Assembly: GCF_042648505.1 (NCBI RefSeq)
Contig: NZ_JBHRXK010000012.1
Coordinates: forward strand, 1-29,571
Length of the DNA: 29,571 nucleotides
Source: Lysobacter_L cavernae
GTDB taxonomy: Bacteria; Pseudomonadota; Gammaproteobacteria; Xanthomonadales; Xanthomonadaceae
Reading direction: 5' to 3'
This document shows positions 15,928 through 23,700 of the stretch, piece by piece. Position numbers and translations under genes: made by a program. Positions within the stretch are counted from its first letter, which is position 1, and every line of letters starts with the position of its first letter. The notes under the pieces were generated by a model. It had not been told where the DNA came from. It made no database searches and saw only the letters and a program-made list of their open reading frames with translations.

Positions 15928-16979
15928 CCCAGCAGCTGCTCGCCGAACCGCATCGCTTCCAGTTTTTCCAGGCGCTGCGGATCCTCGAGAAGCTGTTCGC
16001 GCGCCAGGGCGTGCGCGGCGCCGACGTGGTGCCGCAGCGACTGCGTTTCCGCAACTCGCTTTCGCTGGGCTTCCCCGCCAGCGAGATCGAGGGTGCGCAG
16101 GCCTACACCGCCGACGGCGAGCTGCTCGACCGCGAGGCCGCGGTCGAGCACGCGCTGACGATGGAGACGCTGGGCGAGGTGCACCTGACGCCGGCCTTCA
16201 CCGGCCTGCTCGGCACCGCCGGCGCCTTGCCGCTGCACTACACCGAGCTGATCACCCATCGCGAGATCTACCAGCGCGACCGCGCCGCGCGCGCGTTCCT
16301 CGATGTGTTCACCAATCGCGCCGTCGCCCTGCATTACGCGGCGTGGAAGAAGCATCGCCTGGCCCTGCAGTACGAACTCGATCGCCGCGAGCGCTTCCTG
16401 CCGCTGGTGCTGTCGCTGGCCGGGGTCGGCCTGCCGGCATTGCGCGACCGCATGGTCGACGGCGATGGCGACGTGTTCGACCAGGCCATCGCCCATTACG
16501 CCGGCGGCATCCGCCAGCACCCGGTGTCGGCGGCGTTCCTGCAGCGCATCCTGTCGGATTACTTCGGCGTGGCGGTGCGGGTCGAGCAGTTCGTCGGTGC
16601 CTGGTACCCGGTGCCGGCGCAGCAGCGCACGCGCCTGGGCATCGGCAACGCCCAGCTCGGCGCGACCGCGCTGGCCGGCGAGCGCGTGTGGCAGCGCGAC
16701 CTGCGCCTGCGCCTGTGGTTCGGGCCGCTCGATCGCGAGCATTTCGACAGCCTGCTGCCCGGTGGCAGCGCCGCGCTGGCGCTGGCCAAGTGGCTGACCC
16801 TGCTGACCGGCGCCTGCCTCGAGTACGAGATCCGCCTGACCCTGAAGCCCGAGCACGTGCGCGGCGTGCGCATGGGCGACGGCGGCGGCGCGCGCCTGGG
16901 CTGGGACAGCTACGTCTGCTCGAAACCGTCGACGCAGCCGCGCTCGGACACGCGCTACGGTATCCACACTTTGCAGTAG
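15891..16979 (+). CDS. tssG: T6SS baseplate protein TssG
   Basis: A 362-residue TssG (DUF1305). The opening EPHRFQFFQALRILEKL and VRFRNSLSLGFPASEI-type segment (LRFRNSLSLGFPASEIEG) match the family, as do LPLHYTELI and a C-terminal strand block ending LGWDSYVCSKP. It starts inside the last codons of tssF in another frame (37-base overlap). It pairs with TssF in the baseplate wedge. A 54-base gap separates it from tssH. Confidence 0.94.
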   Translation: MPSAKRRIDPGVAQQLLAEPHRFQFFQALRILEKLFARQGVRGADVVPQRLRFRNSLSLGFPASEIEGAQAYTADGELLDREAAVEHALTMETLGEVHLTPAFTGLLGTAGALPLHYTELITHREIYQRDRAARAFLDVFTNRAVALHYAAWKKHRLALQYELDRRERFLPLVLSLAGVGLPALRDRMVDGDGDVFDQAIAHYAGGIRQHPVSAAFLQRILSDYFGVAVRVEQFVGAWYPVPAQQRTRLGIGNAQLGATALAGERVWQRDLRLRLWFGPLDREHFDSLLPGGSAALALAKWLTLLTGACLEYEIRLTLKPEHVRGVRMGDGGGARLGWDSYVCSKPSTQPRSDTRYGIHTLQ

Positions 16980-17033
16980 CCGTACCCTGCAATAACCCCA
17001 TTCACCGCTACGCACTCGCATGGACTGCATCGC

Positions 17034-19808
17034 ATGAGCATCAACCTGAAAACGCTGATCGGAAAGCTCGACGACACCTGCCGGCTGGCGGCCGAGCGCG
17101 CCGCCAACCTGTGCATGGCGCGCGGCAACTACGAGGTCGACCTCGAGCATCTGTTCCTGGCCCTGCTCGAGCAGCCGCAGTGCGATTTCGCCCTGATCGC
17201 GCAGCGCAGCGGCATCACCCTGGAGTCGCTGCAGCGCGATCTGGAGGGCGAGATCGCCCGCTTCCGCAACGGCAACACGCGCACGCCGGTGTTCTCGCCG
17301 CACCTGCCGACGCTGTTCGAGCACGCCTGGTTGATCGCATCGCTCGACTCGCAGACCTCGCGCATCCGCAGCGGTCACCTGCTGCTGGCGTTGCTGACCG
17401 AGCCGGACCTGGCGCAGCTGGCCTACCGCGGTTCGGCCAAGTTCGCCCAGATCAAGAAGGACGCGCTCAAGCACGACTTCGCCAAGCTCACCGCCGGCTC
17501 GCAGGAGGCCGGCGATGGCGTGCGCTTCGCCGACGCCCAGGCCGATGCCGCGGACGCAGGCGGCGATGCCGTGACCGCGGCCGACGCCGCCCGCAGCGGC
17601 CTGTCGAAGACGCCGGCGCTCGACCAGTTCACCACCAACCTCACCCAGCGCGCGCGCGACGGCCACCTCGACCCGGTGATCGGCCGCGAGTCCGAGATCC
17701 GCCAGGTCGTCGACATCCTGCTGCGGCGCCGGCAGAACAACCCGATCCTCACCGGCGAGGCCGGCGTCGGCAAGACCGCGGTGGTCGAAGGACTTGCGTT
17801 GCGCATCGCCGCCGGCGACGTGCCGCAGGTGCTGCAGGGCGTGGAGCTGCACACCCTCGACATGGGGTTGCTGCAGGCCGGCGCCAGCGTCAAGGGCGAG
17901 TTCGAGAACCGCCTCAAGAACGTGATCGACGAGGTCAAGAAGAGTCCGCACCCGATCATCCTGTTCATCGACGAGGCGCACACCATGATCGGCGCCGGCG
18001 GCCAGGCCGGCCAGAGCGACGCCGCCAACCTGCTCAAGCCGGCGCTCGCGCGCGGCGAGCTGCGCACGATCGCGGCGACCACCTGGAGCGAGTACAAGAA
18101 GTACTTCGAGAAGGACGCGGCGCTGGCGCGTCGCTTCCAGGTGGTCAAGGTCGAGGAGCCCAGCGAGGTCATCGCCGCGGCGATGCTGCGCGGCATCGTG
18201 CCGTTGATGGAGAAGCACTTCGGCATCCGCGTGCTCGACGAGGCGATCACCGAGGCCGTGCGCCTGTCGCACCGCTACATCAGCGGCCGCCAGCTGCCGG
18301 ACAAGGCGGTCGGCGTGCTCGACACCGCCTGCGCCAAGGTCGCGTTGGGGCAGAGCGCGACGCCGGCGATCATCGAGGACACCTGCAAGCACCTCGACCG
18401 CCTCGAGGCCGAGTTGAATGCGCTCGACCGCGAACGCGCCGGCGGCGCCGTGCACGACGCGCGCCTGGCCGAGCTGCGTGAGCAGCAGGCGCAGGCGCGG
18501 CAGGTGCTGGCCGACAACGAGGCGCGCCTGCGCGCCGAGAGCGAGCTGGCGCAGCGGGTGCAAACCTTGCGCGCGCAGCTCGAGGCCGGCATTGCGGCCG
18601 CGCCCGCCGTCGAAGCACCGGCTGACGACAGCGACGGCGATGTGGCCGTCGTTACCAAGGCGGCGAAAGCCAAGGCCGGCAAGCCAGGCAAGGCCGTCCG
18701 GGCCGCGGCCGTCGACCCCCGCCAGGTCGAGCTGCAGACCTTGATTGCCGAGTTGCGCGCGCTGCAGGGTGAAACCCCGATGGTGCCGTTGCAGGTTGAC
18801 GGCACCGTCGTCGCCGAGATCGTCAGCGCGTGGACCGGCGTGCCGCTGGGGCGCATGGTCAAGGACGAGATCCGCGTCGTGCGCAACCTCAGCCCGATGC
18901 TGGGCGAGCGGGTGATCGGGCAGGATCACGCGCTCGATGCGGTCGCGCAGCGCGTGCGCACCGCCTCGGCGAAGCTCGAGGACCCCAACAAGCCGCGCGG
19001 CGTGTTCCTGTTCGTCGGCCCGTCCGGCGTCGGCAAGACCGAAACCGCGCTGGCGCTGGCCGACATCCTCTACGGCGGCGAGCGCAAGTTGATCACCATC
19101 AACATGAGCGAGTACCAGGAGGCGCACAGCGTGTCCGGCCTCAAGGGCTCGCCGCCGGGCTACGTCGGTTACGGCGAGGGCGGCGTGCTGACCGAAGCGG
19201 TGCGGCGCAACCCGTATTCGGTGGTGCTGCTGGACGAGGTCGAGAAGGCCCACCCGGACGTGCTGGAGATGTTCTTCCAGGTGTTCGACAAGGGCACGAT
19301 GGACGACGCCGAAGGCCGCGAGATCGACTTCCGCAACACGCTCATCATCCTGACCAGCAACATCGGCTCGTCGCAGATCATGCAGGTCGCGCTCAACAAA
19401 CCCGCGGAAGAGATCCCCGCGGCCGACGCGCTGGCCGAGGCGTTGCGGCCGGTGCTGATGAAGTCGTTCAAGCCGGCCTTCCTGGGCCGGCTCAAGGTGG
19501 TGCCGTACTACCCGATCTCCGACGACGTGCTCGCGCAGATCATCGCGCTCAAGTTGCGCCGCATCCGCGACCGCATCAAGGCCAACCACAAGGCCGTGTT
19601 CGAGTGGGACGAGAGCCTGGTCGAAGGCGTGCTGGCGCGCTGCACCGAGGTCGACTCGGGCGCGCGCAACGTCGACCACATCCTCAACGGCACCCTGCTG
19701 CCGGAGATCGCCGAGTCGGTGCTGGCGCGAATGGCCGAGGGCGGGGCGATCGAGAAGATCCGGATTGGCGCCGACAAGAAGGGCGCGTTCAAGTACAAGA
19801 TCAGCTGA
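17034..19808 (+). CDS. tssH: T6SS sheath-recycling ATPase TssH (ClpV)
   Basis: A 924-residue AAA+ unfoldase that disassembles contracted TssBC sheaths. In order: a Clp N-domain (about 1-160), first AAA+ module with Walker A GEAGVGKT near 241 and Walker B ILFIDEAHT near 308, a coiled-coil middle domain, second AAA+ module with GPSGVGKT near 661 and VVLLDEVEKAH near 728, and a C-terminal D2-small domain. Compared with ordinary ClpV, the middle domain has an Ala/Lys-rich, low-complexity insert at about 519-560 (includes AAKAKAGKPGKAVR). The N-domain MSINLKTLIGKLDDTCRLAAERAA is the ClpV type, not ClpB. It closes the core operon. Confidence 0.96.
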   Translation: MSINLKTLIGKLDDTCRLAAERAANLCMARGNYEVDLEHLFLALLEQPQCDFALIAQRSGITLESLQRDLEGEIARFRNGNTRTPVFSPHLPTLFEHAWLIASLDSQTSRIRSGHLLLALLTEPDLAQLAYRGSAKFAQIKKDALKHDFAKLTAGSQEAGDGVRFADAQADAADAGGDAVTAADAARSGLSKTPALDQFTTNLTQRARDGHLDPVIGRESEIRQVVDILLRRRQNNPILTGEAGVGKTAVVEGLALRIAAGDVPQVLQGVELHTLDMGLLQAGASVKGEFENRLKNVIDEVKKSPHPIILFIDEAHTMIGAGGQAGQSDAANLLKPALARGELRTIAATTWSEYKKYFEKDAALARRFQVVKVEEPSEVIAAAMLRGIVPLMEKHFGIRVLDEAITEAVRLSHRYISGRQLPDKAVGVLDTACAKVALGQSATPAIIEDTCKHLDRLEAELNALDRERAGGAVHDARLAELREQQAQARQVLADNEARLRAESELAQRVQTLRAQLEAGIAAAPAVEAPADDSDGDVAVVTKAAKAKAGKPGKAVRAAAVDPRQVELQTLIAELRALQGETPMVPLQVDGTVVAEIVSAWTGVPLGRMVKDEIRVVRNLSPMLGERVIGQDHALDAVAQRVRTASAKLEDPNKPRGVFLFVGPSGVGKTETALALADILYGGERKLITINMSEYQEAHSVSGLKGSPPGYVGYGEGGVLTEAVRRNPYSVVLLDEVEKAHPDVLEMFFQVFDKGTMDDAEGREIDFRNTLIILTSNIGSSQIMQVALNKPAEEIPAADALAEALRPVLMKSFKPAFLGRLKVVPYYPISDDVLAQIIALKLRRIRDRIKANHKAVFEWDESLVEGVLARCTEVDSGARNVDHILNGTLLPEIAESVLARMAEGGAIEKIRIGADKKGAFKYKIS

Positions 19809-19994
19809 TGGCGGCCGCGGCGGTGTCACGGCGGCGGCGGGAGGGCGGTATGATCGCGCAGGCAGGGAGCGGTCGGGTCGGTACACGGTGCCGCTCCGGA
19901 CACGAAGGGAAGACGGCCGCGCAGGAGCGCGGCGCGGCGGTGCCGATCGGGCCGCACGCGCACGGGCCGCAGGCACGATAAGGAGGCGCAAGCC

Positions 19995-22838
19995 ATGGAT
20001 GTCCTCGCCACGGTACAGGCGGCACTGGTCGGTGGTCCCCAGCAGCACAACCGGCTGATGCGGTTGCACACCCCGTTGGGGCCGGAAGTCCTCGTCGCGG
20101 AAACGCTCGACGGCGTCGAGGCACTGGCGCCGTCGCCCGGCGCCGGCGCGGGTTTCCGCCTGCAACTCACCGCGTTGTCGGTCGACGCCCACATCGATCT
20201 GGCCGAACTGCTCGGCCAGCCGGTGCTGCTGGAGCTGCTCACCGCCGAATCGGCGCACGAGCGGCGGCCGTTCCACGGCCATGTCAGCGCGTTCGAGCGG
20301 CTCGGCAGCAACGGCGGCCTGGCGCGCTACCGCCTGGTGATCGAGCCGTGGCTGGCCTTCACCCGCCAGCGCCTGGACAGCTACGTGTTCCAGGACCTGA
20401 GCGTGGTCGAGATCGTCGAGTCGGTGTTCGCCGATTACGCCCCGAAGGAAGTCCCCTTTTGGGACGCTGGCCAAGGCAAGCTGGTGCCGGTCTGGCGCTG
20501 GGACCTGGCCGACCGCGCGGTCTACCGCAAGCGCAGCCTGACCACGCAGTACGAGGAAAGTGACTTCGCTTTCGTCGAGCGCCTGCTCGCCGAGGAAGGC
20601 ATCCACTACCACTTCGAGCACCACGGCGACGCCGGCAGCGACAGCCTCGGCGCGCACACGCTGGTGCTGGCCGATCACAACGACGCGTTTGCCGGGCTTG
20701 GCACGGTCCGCTTCCACCGCAGCGATGTCACCGAGCGCGAGGACAGCATCCAGCACTGGAGCACGGCCCGGCGCTGGCAGACCACGCGCCTGCAGCGGGC
20801 GAGCTGGGACTACCGCAGCCTCGACCTGCGCCCGACCGGTGCCGACGGCGTCCAGCACGGCGACGTGGCGACCGAAGATGTCGACATCGCCGGCCCCTAC
20901 GCCTGGCCCGACCGTGCCACCGGCGAGCGCTACGCGCGCCAGCAGCTGGAGGCGTTGCAGGTCACCAGCGACACCGTACGCGGTGCCGGTAGCTGGCGCC
21001 GTCTGCGCCCGGGTGGCCGTTTCACCCTGAGCCAGCACGACCACTACCGCGACCCGGACGCGGCGCAGTTCCATTGCCTGCGCCTGCACCACCGCGCCCG
21101 CAACAACCTCGGCGCGCAGATCCAGGCCGAGATCGAGCAGTTGCTCGGCCGAGTCGACCTGACCTCGCCGGAATTACCGACGGCCCTGGCCGGTTTCGAA
21201 GTGGCCACGACCACAGCCGGTGGCCAGGCCCCGGCCGAACTCGCCGACGGCGACGCCGAGGCCGGCTTTTACCGCAACGGCTTCGATGCCCTGCCTGCGG
21301 CGGTGCCGTACCGCGCCCGTACGCTCGACGGCCACGGCCTGCGCCTGCACCCCAAGCCGAACGTGCACGGCACCCAGACCGCCATCGTCGTCAGCGACGG
21401 CGCGCCGCTGCAGACCGACCGCGACCACCGCATCAAGGTGCAGTTCGCCTGGCAGCGCGGCGCCGACGCCAGCAACCGCCTCGCGCACCCGGCCGGCGAC
21501 GACAACGCACCGGGTCAGGCCCAGGCCTGGACCTGGGTGCGCGTGGCCGGTCCCTGGGCCGGCGACAACTGGGGCAGCGTGCTGATTCCGCGCAAGGGCC
21601 AGGAAGTGCTGGTCGCCTTTCTCGAGGGCGACATCGACCGGCCGGTGGTGATCGGCGCGCTCTACAACGGCCGCGGCCAGGATGATGCCGCGCACAACCA
21701 GGTCGGCGGCGGCGCGGCCGGCGCCACCGGCAACGCCGCGGCCTGGTTCGAGGGCAACGCGCATCCATCGGTGTTCACCGGCTTCAAGACGCAGATGCTC
21801 GCCGACAGCCAGGGTGGCAGCGGCGGCTACCAGCAGCTGCGCCTGGACGACACGCCCGGTCAGGGCCGCGCCCAGGCCAGCACCACCCAGCACGACAGCA
21901 CGTTGACGCTGGGCCACCTCAAGGGCGGCAAGGACAATGTGCGCGGCAACGAGCGCGGCTTTGGTACCGAGCTGAGCACGCAAGCCGGCGGCGCGTTGCG
22001 TGCCGGTGCCGGCCTGCTGCTCAGCACCGAGCCGGGCCCGCAGCAATTGAGTGCCGGCGGCGCACAGGCACAGCTGACGCAGAGCGAGCAACTGCTGCAA
22101 AGCCTGCAGGACGCCGCCAAGGTGCAGACCGCGACCCTGCCGGAAGAAACCGCAACGCTGCCGGCGCAACAGGCCCTCAAGACCGTGCAGGAAACACTGG
22201 CGGCCACGCAAAGCGGCAGCGCCCCCGGCGACGGCATCGGCGGTGGCGACGGCGAGGCCCCGGGCTGGTCGGCACCGATGCTGGTCGCCAGCAGTCCCGC
22301 CGGCGTGGTCAGCGTCACCCCGGCCGATCAGGTCTGGGTATCGGGTACGCAGACCGTGCTCAGCGCCGACCGTGACCTCAACTGGCTCAGTCAGGGCGAG
22401 ACGGTGATGAGCGTGGCCGGCGGCGTGGCGCTCTACACCCAGGGCAGCCCGGCGCCGAGCGGCAAACCCAACCAGGAAACCGGCATCGCCCTGCACGCCG
22501 CGCAAGGCCCGGTCAGCGCCCGCGCCCACGGCAACCTCGTCCGCGTCGCCGCCAGGACCAGCGTGACGATCGCGAGCACGCAGGCCGATATCAACGTGGC
22601 CGCCAGCAAGCACGTGCTGGCGACCGCGGCGGGTGCGTACCTGAAGTTGGAAGGCGGCAACATCGAATTGGGCGCGCCGGGGACGATCGAGTTCAAGGCG
22701 AGCAGGAAGGAGTGGACCGGGCCGAAGAGTGCCAGTGTCGAAGCTCCGACTTTAGCGAAGGGCGACGCAAAGCTGTGCGAATTCAAGACGCGCGGCGCGG
22801 ACGCAGGTGGCGATGCCGTCGTGCCCGTCGGAGTTTGA
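19995..22838 (+). CDS. vgrG: T6SS spike protein VgrG (VgrG-2)
   Basis: A 947-residue VgrG starting at ATG 19995, nine bases after a strong AAGGAGG. The gp27-like region begins at once (about 5-450), with none of the N-terminal extension seen in VgrG-1. The gp5 OB-fold is around 514-559 (GPWAGDNWGSVLIPRKGQ, then VVIGALYNG). A DUF2345-type beta-helix region follows to about 890, and the tail of some 40 residues (from EWTGPKSAS) has no recognised domain. A 186-base gap without a gene separates it from tssH, so it may have its own promoter. The next gene encodes a DUF4123 adaptor, so VgrG-2 is the likely carrier of the VasX-like effector. Confidence 0.95.
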   Translation: MDVLATVQAALVGGPQQHNRLMRLHTPLGPEVLVAETLDGVEALAPSPGAGAGFRLQLTALSVDAHIDLAELLGQPVLLELLTAESAHERRPFHGHVSAFERLGSNGGLARYRLVIEPWLAFTRQRLDSYVFQDLSVVEIVESVFADYAPKEVPFWDAGQGKLVPVWRWDLADRAVYRKRSLTTQYEESDFAFVERLLAEEGIHYHFEHHGDAGSDSLGAHTLVLADHNDAFAGLGTVRFHRSDVTEREDSIQHWSTARRWQTTRLQRASWDYRSLDLRPTGADGVQHGDVATEDVDIAGPYAWPDRATGERYARQQLEALQVTSDTVRGAGSWRRLRPGGRFTLSQHDHYRDPDAAQFHCLRLHHRARNNLGAQIQAEIEQLLGRVDLTSPELPTALAGFEVATTTAGGQAPAELADGDAEAGFYRNGFDALPAAVPYRARTLDGHGLRLHPKPNVHGTQTAIVVSDGAPLQTDRDHRIKVQFAWQRGADASNRLAHPAGDDNAPGQAQAWTWVRVAGPWAGDNWGSVLIPRKGQEVLVAFLEGDIDRPVVIGALYNGRGQDDAAHNQVGGGAAGATGNAAAWFEGNAHPSVFTGFKTQMLADSQGGSGGYQQLRLDDTPGQGRAQASTTQHDSTLTLGHLKGGKDNVRGNERGFGTELSTQAGGALRAGAGLLLSTEPGPQQLSAGGAQAQLTQSEQLLQSLQDAAKVQTATLPEETATLPAQQALKTVQETLAATQSGSAPGDGIGGGDGEAPGWSAPMLVASSPAGVVSVTPADQVWVSGTQTVLSADRDLNWLSQGETVMSVAGGVALYTQGSPAPSGKPNQETGIALHAAQGPVSARAHGNLVRVAARTSVTIASTQADINVAASKHVLATAAGAYLKLEGGNIELGAPGTIEFKASRKEWTGPKSASVEAPTLAKGDAKLCEFKTRGADAGGDAVVPVGV

Positions 22839-22839
22839 T

Positions 22840-23700
22840 GTGAACGCGTTGTATCACCGTTCGCTGGAGGAGCACGCTTTCGCGGTTGTCAATCCGCTCC
22901 AGGTTCCTCCGGCACAGTGGCGCGACTTGCCGCACCGACCCTTGGTCCCCAAGACGTTGGCGGCACAACCACATCTGTTGCCGATACTGGTCGACCTTGG
23001 GCAAATGGATGCGACGTCCAGGGTCGGATTGCTGGAGCGGTCCGAGCGGTGGGACCGCGGTTATGACGAGCCGTTTTTCTCGGCGCTGCTGACCACCGAT
23101 GCCACCGACAGTCAGGTGGCGCAGCATCTGACCCGACAGATGATGGTGCGCGGACCGGCAGGTGGTGAAAACCTGCTGCGCTTGTTCGATCCGCGCGTGT
23201 TCCGGCATTTACGTTGGCTGCTGACCCCGATGCAACTGGATGCATTGCTGGGCCCGATCGATGCCTGGACATGGCGCGATCAACATCAATCCTGGAAACA
23301 GCAGTTGCGCACCACACGGGTGACGATGCACTGGCGTCCCAGTGGCGTGCAATGGGACAGCCTGGCGCGACTGGGCCTACTCAATCGAGTCCTCAAGCAA
23401 CTCGGTCGCGTCGAGCCGGCGCTGGTCTGTGATGACGACCTGGCCCAGCGCGCCGATCGGTTATTGCGCGAGTCTTGGGAGGTTCAAGGACTCGTGGACG
23501 AAGCCGACCGCCGCATCTTCGCTGAGCAAGCATTGCGTTTTCACGCCGACATCCATCGCCACCCCCAACTTGCACAGCGCCTGGCACAGGCACGTGCCGG
23601 AGAGTGCAGTTACGTGGGCGCCTGCAGCGACCTGGATGACACCTCGATGCGCGGGCTTGCCCGGCAGACAGCCCAAGACACGACAAGGACGATCGCATGA
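22840..23700 (+). CDS. DUF4123 effector adaptor/chaperone (VasW/Tap-1-like)
   Basis: A 286-residue cytoplasmic protein resembling DUF4123 adaptors, which load a specific effector onto the cognate VgrG tip. The N-terminal domain has the family pattern HAFAVVNPL, then PHLLPILVDLG and a central LLRLFDPRVFRHLRWLLTPMQLDALLGPI. I prefer GTG at 22840, two bases after the vgrG stop, because GGAG lies six bases upstream; in-frame GTG 22807 and ATG 22813 are alternatives that would overlap vgrG. Its stop overlaps the effector start as ATGA. The order vgrG, DUF4123, VasX-like effector, membrane immunity matches the Vibrio cholerae vgrG2-vasW-vasX-tsiV2 arrangement. Confidence 0.85.
   Translation: MNALYHRSLEEHAFAVVNPLQVPPAQWRDLPHRPLVPKTLAAQPHLLPILVDLGQMDATSRVGLLERSERWDRGYDEPFFSALLTTDATDSQVAQHLTRQMMVRGPAGGENLLRLFDPRVFRHLRWLLTPMQLDALLGPIDAWTWRDQHQSWKQQLRTTRVTMHWRPSGVQWDSLARLGLLNRVLKQLGRVEPALVCDDDLAQRADRLLRESWEVQGLVDEADRRIFAEQALRFHADIHRHPQLAQRLAQARAGECSYVGACSDLDDTSMRGLARQTAQDTTRTIA

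Noticed and set aside
15648..21092. Minus-strand open frame of 1814 codons opposite tssF to vgrG-2
   Set aside because: It runs antisense to five well-recognised genes, is rich in Val/Leu/Arg/Gln/Ala/Gly as expected from a mirrored high-GC codon pattern, and matches no family. It is a codon-bias artefact.
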